Assembly: GCA_022706085.1 (NCBI GenBank)
Contig: JAKJDF010000003.1
Coordinates: 402,879 to 466,878 of the forward strand
From: Candidatus Latescibacterota bacterium
GTDB taxonomy: Bacteria > Latescibacterota > MWCZ01
Length of the DNA stretch: 64,000 nt
Direction of reading: 5' to 3'
In this document: one piece after another, positions 38,018 to 46,593 of the stretch
How positions within the stretch are numbered: the stretch's first letter is position 1
Layout of the letters: each line of letters opens with the position of its first letter
Made by a program: the position numbers and the translations under genes
The notes under the pieces: generated by a model
The model's database searches: none
What the model was told of the DNA's origin: nothing
Seen by the model: only the letters and a program-made list of their open reading frames with translations

Positions 38018-39135
38018 TACGCCTGCCCGTTCTTTCCGATCGTTTCGCGGTGCATTACGAGCGCATCCAACAGATCGAAGAAGGACGCCGCCCCCTCCAC
38101 GATCGTGAAACGGATCGAAAGGACCCATACCGGGCATCCGAAATCGATACGCGAAGGGAGACGAACCGCATCCTTTTCCGTCGTAATAATCGCTTCACAG
38201 CGAAGCTGGCGTGCCACGTTCGCGATTTGCGACAGCGCGCGGTGCCTGTATTTCGCATGGTTTGGGAACCTGAGGTGATCTAGTACCTGTGCCCCTAGTG
38301 TCCTTACTGACTCGGCAAATGACCACGGATTTCCGATACTTGAAACGGCCAACACGCGTGCATTTCTGAGGATTTCCAGGTCAAGGGAATCCCCAGTGGC
38401 GTGAGCCAGTATCCCCTCCGGTGCGTGGACACCCAGGAATACCGGAGCCGATGGGTTCAGAGATCTCAAACGCTCCCGCAGTTCGGGCAGCCTGTCTGTC
38501 TGGTCTGAACGTGACACGACGATTACGTCCGCGCGCGCGAGATGCAGGGGTGGTTCCCGGAGGGTCCCCCCGGGAAGCGTTTTATCGTTGCCAAACGGGT
38601 TGACGGCATCCACCAGCACGATATCAAGGTTCCTCTCCAGTTTCATGTGCTGGAATGCATCGTCCATGATTACCACATCGGGGGCGAACCTGCTGACCGC
38701 AACAAAGCCCGCCAGGGCTCTGTTTGGGCTTACAACTACCGGTACGCCGGGCAAATTTCGGGCGAGAAGGTACGGCTCATCCCCTGATCTTCGAGGCGAA
38801 AGCATCAGGCGCTTCCCGTCGGAAACAACGGCCAGCATGGCGCCTTCTTTGCGATAGCCACGGCTGACGATCACAGGCTTGCGCCCCGTGTCCAGGAAAT
38901 GCCGAGCGATGAACTGGGCGAGAGGTGTTTTTCCGGTGCCGCCCACCGTGATATTGCCTATGGATATGACCGGTGTATTCAAAGTAGTTTTTCGGAATAC
39001 GCCACTTCGGTAAGCCCAGGAACGAGCCCTCACTCCCGCGGTGTACACCCTGGAAGCCGCCGCCAATCCGTTCATAAAGGACTTCCCCAGCTTCGTGCGG
39101 GGCGGGTTCAGAAGCCATTCGTCGATCCGTCTCAC
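38017..39135 (-). CDS. lpxK: Tetraacyldisaccharide 4'-kinase (lipid A 4'-kinase)
   Basis: Phosphorylates the 4' position of lipid A disaccharide at the cytoplasmic face of the inner membrane. The 372-residue protein has PVISIGNITVGGTGKTPL (P-loop), PVIVSRGYRK, VIMDDAFQHMKLERNLDIVLVD with the catalytic Asp, the NPFGND loop and a C-terminal IITTEKDAVRL. GTG 39135 is chosen because AGAGGTG lies five bases upstream and it starts just after the end of waaA; the 61-residue extension to 39318 lies inside waaA. The Kdo transferase waaA precedes it, and a kinase gene follows with a TAATG junction. Confidence 0.94.
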   Translation of the reverse strand: MRRIDEWLLNPPRTKLGKSFMNGLAAASRVYTAGVRARSWAYRSGVFRKTTLNTPVISIGNITVGGTGKTPLAQFIARHFLDTGRKPVIVSRGYRKEGAMLAVVSDGKRLMLSPRRSGDEPYLLARNLPGVPVVVSPNRALAGFVAVSRFAPDVVIMDDAFQHMKLERNLDIVLVDAVNPFGNDKTLPGGTLREPPLHLARADVIVVSRSDQTDRLPELRERLRSLNPSAPVFLGVHAPEGILAHATGDSLDLEILRNARVLAVSSIGNPWSFAESVRTLGAQVLDHLRFPNHAKYRHRALSQIANVARQLRCEAIITTEKDAVRLPSRIDFGCPVWVLSIRFTIVEGAASFFDLLDALVMHRETIGKNGQA

Positions 39136-39148
39136 TTTGGCACCTCTG

Positions 39149-40390
39149 TCAGTCCTGTGCTTTTGACCTGCTCGGGAGTCGCCATTTGGCCATCGCCTCC
39201 ACGGTCGCAGCCAGCGCGTCCGGAATTGTACTCTGGAATGGTCCGGGGTAATTGCGGAGAATGTCGCAGATGATTGCGCCCGCCATCTTGCCGTCATGGG
39301 CCCGCGTGGCCTGACCACTTACCTCGAGCAGATCGCATCCCGCCTGTTTCATATGTGGCCCGTACAGAACGGGCAAGCCGTACGCCGCCGCTTCAAACGG
39401 GTTGTGTCCACCCAGAGGGGCCCACGACCCACCTATTACGGCGATATCGGCCCCGGCATAAAGCTGCGCGAGGACTCCCATTTTGTCAACAAGAAGCACG
39501 GACCCCGGTGCTGAAATCCGGGTGGGAGTCAGACTCGACAACCGAAGCGGGCGTAAGCCTTCGCGTTTCAAGATAGCGTCTGCATAATCGTAATCAGTCA
39601 CGTTACGGGGCGCAACGACAAAACGGGGCGAAATACCCGCGAGTCGGGTCTGTTCGATCGCAGACACAACGTGAGACATTTCTCCGCGGTGCATCGAGCC
39701 GAACAGAACCACCCGGTCATTTCCATCCATCCCCATCGCCGCCCGGGCGTCCGCACGGTTTGCCAGGCTCCCGCTGCACCATTTGAGGGATCCGCAGATA
39801 GCGATCTGCCCGCCGGGAACCCCCAGTGCGGCAAACCGTGCAGCGTCGTCGCATGTCTGCGCACAGACAAATAATGCCGGCGCGATGTCCGCCAGAAGCC
39901 GGCTCGCTTTCATCAGCGCCGTGGTCCGTTGCGAGACGCGCGCGCTCACCAGTACGACAGGCACCCGGCGTTGGACCATTGCGCGAAACAAGCCAGGCCA
40001 CAGCTCTGTCTCGCTCACGATTACCATCGCGGGGTATCCGTTTCGGCATAGCGATGCCCAGGACGATTTAGTATCAGGAGGAAACAACCGGAGGCGTTCA
40101 CGCCCGATTCCAAGTTGTGACCACATGGCCATCCCCGAGCGCGAACACGAGAGATGTGCATCAGCACTCGCGACACCCCCGAAGTGTTCCCAGAGCACCC
40201 TCAATCCGCGGACCTCTCCCGCCGAAGCGCCGTGCCACATCCAGAAAGGCGGGGGGAGGTCGAGGGGTCTGGGAAACAAACGGTCCCGCAAATCATATCT
40301 GTCGGTTGCCCAGGCGAACAGAAGGAAAGGACTCCCCGCCAACAAACCGGATTTCCACATCAAATCGTAGAAAAGTGCCCGCGTTGACAT
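39149..40390 (-). CDS. waaA: 3-deoxy-D-manno-octulosonic acid transferase (Kdo transferase)
   Basis: Transfers Kdo from CMP-Kdo to lipid A precursors at the inner membrane. The 413-residue GT30 protein has an N-terminal hydrophobic segment (GLLAGSPFLLFAWA), the catalytic Glu in HGASAGEVRGL, VIVSETELWPGLF, VVLFGSMHRGE and the C-terminal VIGGSWAPLGGHNPFEAAA nucleotide-sugar site. ATG 40390 follows AGGTGG; ATG 40420 is the alternative. It heads the waaA-lpxK-kinase operon and is divergent from a Gfo/Idh/MocA gene. CMP-Kdo would come from the kdsB at 21.9 kb. Confidence 0.94.
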   Translation of the reverse strand: MSTRALFYDLMWKSGLLAGSPFLLFAWATDRYDLRDRLFPRPLDLPPPFWMWHGASAGEVRGLRVLWEHFGGVASADAHLSCSRSGMAMWSQLGIGRERLRLFPPDTKSSWASLCRNGYPAMVIVSETELWPGLFRAMVQRRVPVVLVSARVSQRTTALMKASRLLADIAPALFVCAQTCDDAARFAALGVPGGQIAICGSLKWCSGSLANRADARAAMGMDGNDRVVLFGSMHRGEMSHVVSAIEQTRLAGISPRFVVAPRNVTDYDYADAILKREGLRPLRLSSLTPTRISAPGSVLLVDKMGVLAQLYAGADIAVIGGSWAPLGGHNPFEAAAYGLPVLYGPHMKQAGCDLLEVSGQATRAHDGKMAGAIICDILRNYPGPFQSTIPDALAATVEAMAKWRLPSRSKAQD

Positions 40391-40751
40391 TCGAACCACC
40401 TGCGGAACGGGGGAAGGCATGAGAAATATACCTTCGGCGGAGGACCGACGCCCTGACTGCCACGCCTTTCGGCGTGTTGTTGCTTGTTCAGTCGCCGGTG
40501 CCGCCGTACTTTTGGTAAGAAGGACGAAGAGGCCAGACCGTTTCGTGCGGTTGGAACATTCCGGAATTCGCGTGCGGCGGACAACGCAGTCTGTCCGGCA
40601 ATTTGCTGTTGCGGCGTAGAGTCGTCGGAGACAAGATTCGGAAGGAACGTCGCGTGCGCGGATTGTCTTGTTACCCGCCAACTCCGCCTCGCTCGTCTCG
40701 GTGTTATCTGGCGGGATGTCGCGCCCACACCCTGGGCCGGGAGACCATGCC
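40391..40751. other. Divergent intergenic region with a perfect short hairpin
   Basis: Between the waaA start and the GTG start of the oxidoreductase there is no gene with supporting features. CACGCC (40461-40466) pairs with GGCGTG (40471-40476) around the tetraloop TTTC; it would lie in the 5' leader of waaA on the minus strand. No hexamer pair with good spacing was found for either direction. A frame open into the oxidoreductase from 40668 has no ribosome binding site and is read as leader. Confidence 0.45.
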
Positions 40752-42008
40752 GTGAGTGGAGCGATTCGGGTTGCGATCGTCGGGTGCGGCGGAATTACGT
40801 CCGCGCATTTGAACGGTATCAGGATACTTCAGCAATCAGGCCTTGACGACGTCCAGGTGACTCTTCTGTGTTCGCGCAATCTCGAAAACGCCGCTCGATA
40901 TAACAAGCGGGGAGATGCCCCGCCGCCACTTCCTCCCATCGTGCCTTGGCGCGATGATCCGCTGAACATTCGCGATGTGTATGTCACTGACCTTCATCCA
41001 GGGTTGCCGGCCGAGCTGTGCAATGATTGGAGGAAAGCCGTCGTGTCACCCGACGTCGACGCGGTGATAATTCTCGCGTCGGTAGGAGTTCACCACACAA
41101 TTGGATGCGCCGCGCTTACCGCCGGGAAGCACGTTCTTATTGAAAAGCCGTTTGCTATCACGGTCCGTGCGGCACGGAAACTCTGCGAAATCGCGCACGA
41201 ACGAGGTCTGTCGCTGGGTGTTGCGAAAAGCCTGCGCTACAAAAGGGAGACGAGATCTGCCCGCTGGGCCCTGGACAACGGGTACATCGGAAAGCTCGAT
41301 ATGGTGGCGCACGTGAGCCTGGGATCGGTGTGGTCACCAGACAAAATCGTGGGCAGAACCCCGTGGCGGCACCACAAGTTGGAAACCGGGTCGGGAATCC
41401 TGATGGATATTGGTTCGCACCTGTTCGACAAGGTGAGGTACGTCTGCGGGGAGTTCGACACCGTCTCGGGGATAACGCGAACACTCGAGCCGTTCCGGAC
41501 GACAAGAGACGATGCCGGTCACATAATCGCGCATACTGACTGCGACGTCGAGGATACTGCTTTCGCCACGGCCGTGTTCACGAACGGAGCTATAGGAACA
41601 TTCAGCATGTCATGGGCGACGCACGGGGAACCCGCGTCGCTTCCGGGTGGGACCGCGTTATTCGGTGACCTCGGATGCATCAAGGAAGGAAAACTGATCA
41701 GCGAACGCGAAGGTGTCCGCGTTCTGGAGGATCTTTTCGTTCGGAGTGCCCCGAAAGGAATCCAGGAGGAGTGGTTTCCGCGAGGCGTTACGGATGCGTT
41801 TGCACTGGAACTCCATGAGTTCTTTCGGTCAATACGTGAGGGGCGTTCTCCGGAAACGAGCGGGATTGAAGGATTGCGTGATGTCGCCGCATGTTACAGT
41901 GTCGTGGAGTCCTCGGTTCGAGGTGAATGCGTTCGCTTTGAGGATGTTGCGAACTGCCGGGTAGAAACCTATCAGAGGGCTATTAACGACCAGCTGGGAC
42001 TGGGGTGA
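40752..42008 (+). CDS. Gfo/Idh/MocA-family oxidoreductase
   Basis: A 418-residue NAD(P)-dependent dehydrogenase. IRVAIVGCGGITSAH holds the Rossmann glycines, LIEKPFAIT the EKP motif, and METGSGILMDIGSHLFD-like sequence (TGSGILMDIGSHLFD at about 213-227) the catalytic region. It is longer than the 360-residue norm, with an extra segment near residues 45-75 (KRGDAPPPLPPIVPW). GTG 40752 is preferred over upstream in-frame starts because GGGAG sits at 40739-40743 and the protein begins with the expected strand. It is followed after three bases by a histidine phosphatase gene, then tmk and the processing protease. Confidence 0.85.
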   Translation: MSGAIRVAIVGCGGITSAHLNGIRILQQSGLDDVQVTLLCSRNLENAARYNKRGDAPPPLPPIVPWRDDPLNIRDVYVTDLHPGLPAELCNDWRKAVVSPDVDAVIILASVGVHHTIGCAALTAGKHVLIEKPFAITVRAARKLCEIAHERGLSLGVAKSLRYKRETRSARWALDNGYIGKLDMVAHVSLGSVWSPDKIVGRTPWRHHKLETGSGILMDIGSHLFDKVRYVCGEFDTVSGITRTLEPFRTTRDDAGHIIAHTDCDVEDTAFATAVFTNGAIGTFSMSWATHGEPASLPGGTALFGDLGCIKEGKLISEREGVRVLEDLFVRSAPKGIQEEWFPRGVTDAFALELHEFFRSIREGRSPETSGIEGLRDVAACYSVVESSVRGECVRFEDVANCRVETYQRAINDQLGLG

Positions 42009-42011
42009 ACG

Positions 42012-42674
42012 GTGTTGGGATCTTCGGTTGTTTATCTGGTGAGGCACGGCCAGACTGAGTGGAATGTGGAGCGGAGGTGGCAGGGCGTTACGGACATTCC
42101 CCTTAATGCTCGCGGTCGCGCGCAGGCCGCGGCGGTGGCGCGCGCGTTCTCCGCGTCCGGTATGTTCGGCGGCGCGGGTATCAGGCGGGTTGTGTCAAGT
42201 GATTTGAGCCGTGCGAAGGAAACGGCGGAGGAGATAGCTCGCGTCGCAGGTGTTCCACTGGAGACGACCCCGCGCCTTCGGGAACGTTCCTTCGGGCGCT
42301 GGGAAGGGCTTTCGAGAACTGAGATCGCGCAGAAGTTTCCGGGAGACATCGAGGCGTATGAGACGCAACGGGAGACATTCAGACCGCTTGGCGGTCAATC
42401 ATGGCGGGATTTTTCAGAACAATCTGCAAAGACGGTGCATGAACTTGTGGGCGGTCTTGCCGGTCAATCAACCGTGGTTGTAGCCCACGCGGGTCCTTTG
42501 CAGGCGTTCCTCAGCCAGGTGATGGGCACACGAGACTCCCGGCCGGGCAGGTTCGTGATTGACAACGGTTCTGTGAGCGTTGTTCGCGAGTGGCTTAACG
42601 AGCACACGGGTGATCGTCACTGGGTGGTGACGGCGTTGAACATAACGTGCCACCTGCACGCGTTGGAATCCTGA
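42012..42674 (+). CDS. Histidine phosphatase-family protein (phosphoglycerate mutase-like)
   Basis: A 220-residue phosphatase. The catalytic His is in YLVRHGQTEWN, the phosphate-pocket region follows in VSSDLSRAKETAEEI, LRERSFGRWEGLSR carries the acid residue, and VVAHAGPLQAFL the second His. The family includes cofactor-dependent phosphoglycerate mutases and alpha-ribazole or sugar phosphatases; length and sequence suit a small-molecule phosphatase better than glycolytic mutase. The GTG 42012 start lies three bases after the oxidoreductase stop. It overlaps none of tmk once tmk starts at 42689. Confidence 0.87.
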   Translation: MLGSSVVYLVRHGQTEWNVERRWQGVTDIPLNARGRAQAAAVARAFSASGMFGGAGIRRVVSSDLSRAKETAEEIARVAGVPLETTPRLRERSFGRWEGLSRTEIAQKFPGDIEAYETQRETFRPLGGQSWRDFSEQSAKTVHELVGGLAGQSTVVVAHAGPLQAFLSQVMGTRDSRPGRFVIDNGSVSVVREWLNEHTGDRHWVVTALNITCHLHALES

Positions 42675-42688
42675 AAGGCCCGGTTCAG

Positions 42689-43336
42689 ATGCCCGGTTTG
42701 TTCATTTCGTTTGAAGGGATCGATGGCTGCGGAAAGACGACGCAGGTTGAACGCGTTGCGGAGATCATTCGGGGCACCGGGAGGGAAGTGGTTTCGGTAC
42801 GCGATCCTGGCTCGACGCGCGTTGCCGACCTGGTTCGGAACATGCTTCTCGACCGTGGCAACTCTGATATTGACGCGCGCACGGAGCTTTTTCTGTATCT
42901 CGCGTGCCGGGCGCAGTTGGTCGAGCAGTGCATTCGTCCCGCCCTTGGCCGGGGACAAGTAGTCATTTCCGACCGCTTTTCCGACTCAACGCTGGCGTAC
43001 CAAGGGTACGGCCGAATGCTGGGCGTGGAACTTGTGCGTCAGGCCAATCGTATTGCCACCGCGGGATTGACGCCAAACGTGACTCTTCTGATCGACATTC
43101 CCGTCAACGTCGCGCGAGACCGGCGGAGTGCACAGATGGTGGACCGCCTCGAGGCCGAAGAAGGCAATTTCCACGAACGTGTCAGGAACGGTTTTCTGGA
43201 AATAGCGCGACGAGAACCGGAACGGGTTGCCGTTATTGATGGCACCCTGCCCCTTGACGAGGTTACAAACGCGATTGTGGATACCCTTGCGCTTCGAGTC
43301 CCCGTTATGCTGGGAGATGTGATCAAGAGTGCGTGA
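42689..43336 (+). CDS. tmk: Thymidylate kinase
   Basis: Phosphorylates dTMP to dTDP for DNA synthesis. The 215-residue protein opens with GLFISFEGIDGCGKTTQ (P-loop), then RDPGSTRVADLVRNMLL (the DR-type substrate motif; RDPG replaces the common REPG), CRAQLVEQCIRPAL, ISDRFSDSTLAYQGYGR and the LID region DRRSAQMVDRLEAE. ATG 42689 is used because the 14-residue extension to 42647 overlaps the phosphatase gene. A perfect 7-bp hairpin ACGCGAC/GTCGCGT (43373-43389) lies in the 90-base gap before the protease gene. Confidence 0.93.
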   Translation: MPGLFISFEGIDGCGKTTQVERVAEIIRGTGREVVSVRDPGSTRVADLVRNMLLDRGNSDIDARTELFLYLACRAQLVEQCIRPALGRGQVVISDRFSDSTLAYQGYGRMLGVELVRQANRIATAGLTPNVTLLIDIPVNVARDRRSAQMVDRLEAEEGNFHERVRNGFLEIARREPERVAVIDGTLPLDEVTNAIVDTLALRVPVMLGDVIKSA

Positions 43337-43426
43337 ATGCGGTGGTTTCCTGATCGAACACTACGCGGCATCACGCGACGGTGTCGCGTTGGAATAACCC
43401 TTTCGAAATCGGAGTGGAGGTAGTTT

Positions 43427-45247
43427 ATGGTACTGCGCCGCCGTGACTGGGGCTGGTTGGCCCTCATGGTTGCCGTCGTTATCTGGGGTGGCCAGATATT
43501 CAACCACGTGGAGGCACTCGCCCAGGATGCGTACGGAAGAATTGGCCAGATGGCCGATGACCGGGCGGAGGTGGAAACCGCAATTCTCCGGTTTTATGTT
43601 GAGGACGTAGACGCAGGGAAATTGCAGCTCTCGCAGGTTGACGGGATGCTCAACGAACTTGACACGTACAGCGATTTCCTCAACGAGCGCGAGCAAGAAG
43701 ACCTGCGAATGACCACGGAAGGTGCCTTCGGCGGGCTCGGAATCGAGATCAACGCGGTGGATCATTACCCCACGGTCATTTCGCCCCTTGAAGGAACCCC
43801 CGCGTGGGATGCGGGTCTGCTTGCCGGAGACCAGATTATTGAAATCGAAAACGAGAGCACGTACGACGTGAAGCTTGATATTATCGTCGGCAAGCTTCGG
43901 GGCGTACCTGGAACGGCAGTAAACATCAAGGTGCGTCGACCCGGGTCCGGCGAGCCCATCGACTTCCGGATCACACGCGCTGAGATTCATGTCAACTCGG
44001 TACAATTCCATGGTCTGCTGTGGGATCCGCGCGCCGAAGGTTTCCTGCCTTTGGGCGCTCCCGATTGGTTGCGGAACGCTCAAGGGATTGGCTACATCCG
44101 CCTGTCGTCGTTTTCCCGCGGCGCGACGGACGAAGTCCGTGTTGCGTTGCAGGACCTGATGGCGAAGCGTGCCCGGGGTATCGTTCTGGACTTGCGAATG
44201 AATCCGGGCGGTCTTCTGGAAGAGGCGCGGGGAGTTGCTGATCTTTTCCTTCCGAAAGGTCGCCTGATCGTCTCTACGAAAGGTCGAGCGCAGAGAGGTG
44301 AGCAGAGGCTGTATTCGGAGCGCGATCCGGCGATTCCTCCGTCGATGCCGGTGGTCGTTCTCGTGGACGAGGGCTCAGCCAGCGCTTCGGAGATTGTCGC
44401 GGCTGCGATTCAGGACAACGATCGGGGCTTGATTGTCGGGCGTCCAACGTTTGGCAAAGGATCCGTACAGACAGTGTATAACTCCCAATTCAGCGGGAGA
44501 TTCGGTCTCAATTTCTCTCAGAACGCGCTTCTGAAATTGACGACGGCCTACTATTATTCCCCCAGCGGGCGCTGCATTCACAAACCACGCTGGCGGACGG
44601 GCAAGCGTGGCGCTGTTGTTTCGAAAGCGGCGAGTGATACGGCGACGGTGTACCGTACCTCCAAGGGAAGAGAGGTTCGGGGTGGTGGAGGCGTGGCAGT
44701 AGATGTGGCGGTGCAACCGGATGTTCCGCCCGCGCTGTTCTGGCAACTGAACGCGCGGCAGCTGTTTTTCAACTACGCCGTTGACTACGCGGTGAGACAC
44801 CCGGAACTCGATCCTCAGACATTCGACGTCACAGATGCGATGCTGGCAGATTTCCGCCGGTTCGTAGCGGACTCAGTGCATGCGTTCACGTACGAACCGC
44901 GGGGGAAAAAGGAGCTCGATGACCTCGCGAAGGCGACGTCGGAGGCCGGATACGGTCAGGAAGTTGCGCGTCGTGTCGAAGAATTGCGCGAAGCTCTACT
45001 GGCGCAGAAAGATGCGGAGTTCTCTCGTGCGGAGCCTTACGTTCGACAGCGGTTGCGCAGTGCCATAGCAGGGCGCGTCTGGGGAAGACAATCTCGCACT
45101 CGAGCAGATTTCACGCGAGATCTCGCGCTCAAGGAGGCTCTGACATACCTGACAGATTCTGGCAAGTACGCCCAGCAGATAGCGCTGAGCCCGGTACGCC
45201 CGCGGCCTCCACAGCAGGAACAGACAGCCGAAAACGAAGGTGATTGA
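43427..45247 (+). CDS. C-terminal processing peptidase (S41, CtpA/Prc-like)
   Basis: A 606-residue periplasmic Ser/Lys protease anchored by an N-terminal helix (LALMVAVVIWGGQIF, about 11-25). Domains: a Ctp N-terminal helical part, a PDZ domain (about 100-185, with GGLGIEI), and the S41 core with IGYIRLSSFS, GIVLDLRMNPGG, GSASASE (316-322, catalytic Ser) and FGKGS (catalytic Lys344). Beyond the core is a long C-terminal extension (about 430-606) of charged helices, making it longer than most CtpA forms. The start has GGAGG just upstream. It ends a plus-strand run and is closed by a strong terminator. Likely role: trimming or degrading envelope proteins. Confidence 0.92.
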   Translation: MVLRRRDWGWLALMVAVVIWGGQIFNHVEALAQDAYGRIGQMADDRAEVETAILRFYVEDVDAGKLQLSQVDGMLNELDTYSDFLNEREQEDLRMTTEGAFGGLGIEINAVDHYPTVISPLEGTPAWDAGLLAGDQIIEIENESTYDVKLDIIVGKLRGVPGTAVNIKVRRPGSGEPIDFRITRAEIHVNSVQFHGLLWDPRAEGFLPLGAPDWLRNAQGIGYIRLSSFSRGATDEVRVALQDLMAKRARGIVLDLRMNPGGLLEEARGVADLFLPKGRLIVSTKGRAQRGEQRLYSERDPAIPPSMPVVVLVDEGSASASEIVAAAIQDNDRGLIVGRPTFGKGSVQTVYNSQFSGRFGLNFSQNALLKLTTAYYYSPSGRCIHKPRWRTGKRGAVVSKAASDTATVYRTSKGREVRGGGGVAVDVAVQPDVPPALFWQLNARQLFFNYAVDYAVRHPELDPQTFDVTDAMLADFRRFVADSVHAFTYEPRGKKELDDLAKATSEAGYGQEVARRVEELREALLAQKDAEFSRAEPYVRQRLRSAIAGRVWGRQSRTRADFTRDLALKEALTYLTDSGKYAQQIALSPVRPRPPQQEQTAENEGD

Positions 45248-45271
45248 GAGGCGTGTTGCGTCTTTCGACTG

Positions 45272-45310
45272 ACGGGTTGGGCGAGGAGGCGCTCAACCCG
45301 TTTGTCGTTT
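45272..45310 (+). terminator. Strong rho-independent terminator after the S41 protease gene
   Basis: A 12-bp stem with one G-T pair (45272-45283 with 45290-45301) and a six-base loop AGGAGG, followed by the T-rich TTTGTCGTTT. It begins 25 bases after the protease stop and separates it from the sigma factor operon. Confidence 0.8.
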
Positions 45311-45341
45311 CCCGGGGATACGAACTCGCCTGTCTGTTTCG

Positions 45342-45974
45342 TTGATAGAACAAAGAAAGTGGATTGTGGTGGAACCGGCAAATCACAGCGATTCCGAACT
45401 TATCAGCATGTTCCTTGATGGGCAGGCTGCCGCTTTTGATACGCTGGTTCGCCGCTACGAACGGCAGGTTTTCGGATTCATTTTCGGAATGGTACAGAAC
45501 GAGGCACTGGCGAACGACCTTTTTCAGGAAACGTTCGTTCGTGTTCTGAACGCGTTGCCAGATTACCGGGAACGGGGGAAATTTGCGAGCTGGTTGCTGG
45601 GCATTGCGAGGAATCTTGCTCTCGATGCCCTTCGGAAGCGTCGTGTTGAAAGTCGAATTTTCAGGCTGGAGAATCGCACAACGAATGGCGAAAACGTGGG
45701 GGCGATACAACCGGAAATTCCCGACGAGGTAGAAAGTCAGGCCGATATGGTGGAACGTGAGGAATGGCTGGCTCGCATGAGGGAGGCCCTGGCCGAATTG
45801 CCTGTTGAGCAACGCGAGGTTGTCTACCTGCGCTACGAGGCGGACCTCACCTTCCAGCAGATTGCGGATCTGACTGGAGTCTCCATCAACACTGCTCTCG
45901 GTCGAATGCGGTACGCTTTGAACAGTCTGAGGAAGCGTATGAACATTGCCACGGAGCCTTCAACGAATGACTGA
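45342..45974 (+). CDS. ECF-type RNA polymerase sigma factor
   Basis: A 210-residue sigma-70-family factor with only regions 2 and 4. Region 2 runs through AAFDTLVRRYERQVFGFIF and DLFQETFVRVLNAL to ASWLLGIARNLALDALRKR; region 4 is LPVEQREVVYLRYEADLTFQ followed by IADLTGVSINTALGRMRYAL. Starts at TTG 45342 or GTG 45366/45369 are possible; the latter pair gives a more typical N-terminus. The anti-sigma gene overlaps its end by 8 nt, and a Spy-like gene follows. This layout is typical of envelope-stress regulons. No GGAAC-type autoregulatory promoter was recognised upstream. Confidence 0.92.
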   Translation: MIEQRKWIVVEPANHSDSELISMFLDGQAAAFDTLVRRYERQVFGFIFGMVQNEALANDLFQETFVRVLNALPDYRERGKFASWLLGIARNLALDALRKRRVESRIFRLENRTTNGENVGAIQPEIPDEVESQADMVEREEWLARMREALAELPVEQREVVYLRYEADLTFQQIADLTGVSINTALGRMRYALNSLRKRMNIATEPSTND

Positions 45975-46593
45975 CACAGGAGAAGCACCGGCGTGTTTTC
46001 GCACCCGGTACGACGCACTCCGGTACACATCGGGCGAGCTCTCGGCCGAAGAGCGCGTCACCTTCGAGGCGCATCTGGAACACTGCCGAGAATGTGCGTG
46101 GCTGGTGGATGACGAAAGAACGATCCGCGGAGTGTTTGGAGCACTTCCGCGATCTTCTCCTTCGGCCTCCGTCCGAGCGTTCATATCGCAACAAGCCGCC
46201 GCATCAGCCTCTGGGCGCGAAAGAGTGAGTAGTTCCGGGCGTACTGCGCGGCTCGGAACTGCGCTCGTAACCCGGATCCCCGTGTGGGCCTGGCCGGTTG
46301 CGGCTGCCGCGATTCTTTTGCTCGGGGTTTCGTTGACTTTCCAGAGAGATGCGCCAACGACCGCATTTCCGGGTGACACGCTTTCCGCGCCGGTCGCGTT
46401 GTTGCCTGATGTCTCGGAAGCAAATGGAATCCAGATTGCCTCTGTTGCTGAGACAACCGAAGCTTCGACCCGGATAAGGACATCGAGGGTTCGAGCAACT
46501 GCGTCAGACAATTACCTTGACGAGGATGTCGTGGAGCTTGCGGACCGTGTGGAGACGCTCGCATTGATTTTTGACGAGGAAACAACTCAATGA
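45967..46593 (+). CDS. Zinc-binding anti-sigma factor
   Basis: A 208-residue single-pass membrane protein. The N-terminal cytoplasmic part contains the ZAS/zf-HC2 motif HLEHCREC, which binds zinc and grips ECF sigma factors. A membrane helix follows (VWAWPVAAAAILLLGVSLTF, about 107-126), then an 80-residue extracytoplasmic tail ending in an acidic stretch. ATG 45967 overlaps the sigma factor gene by 8 nt, and its stop overlaps the next ATG (ATGA). It should hold the sigma factor inactive until an envelope signal releases it. Confidence 0.88.
   Translation: MTDTGEAPACFRTRYDALRYTSGELSAEERVTFEAHLEHCRECAWLVDDERTIRGVFGALPRSSPSASVRAFISQQAAASASGRERVSSSGRTARLGTALVTRIPVWAWPVAAAAILLLGVSLTFQRDAPTTAFPGDTLSAPVALLPDVSEANGIQIASVAETTEASTRIRTSRVRATASDNYLDEDVVELADRVETLALIFDEETTQ

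Noticed and set aside
38018-38137. Extended N-terminus for the APH-fold kinase
   Set aside because: It lies inside lpxK, whose C-terminal residues are clear, and the kinase fold begins at 38017.
40668-40751. N-terminal extension of the oxidoreductase from 40668
   Set aside because: There is no ribosome binding site and the family begins at the Rossmann strand right after GTG 40752.
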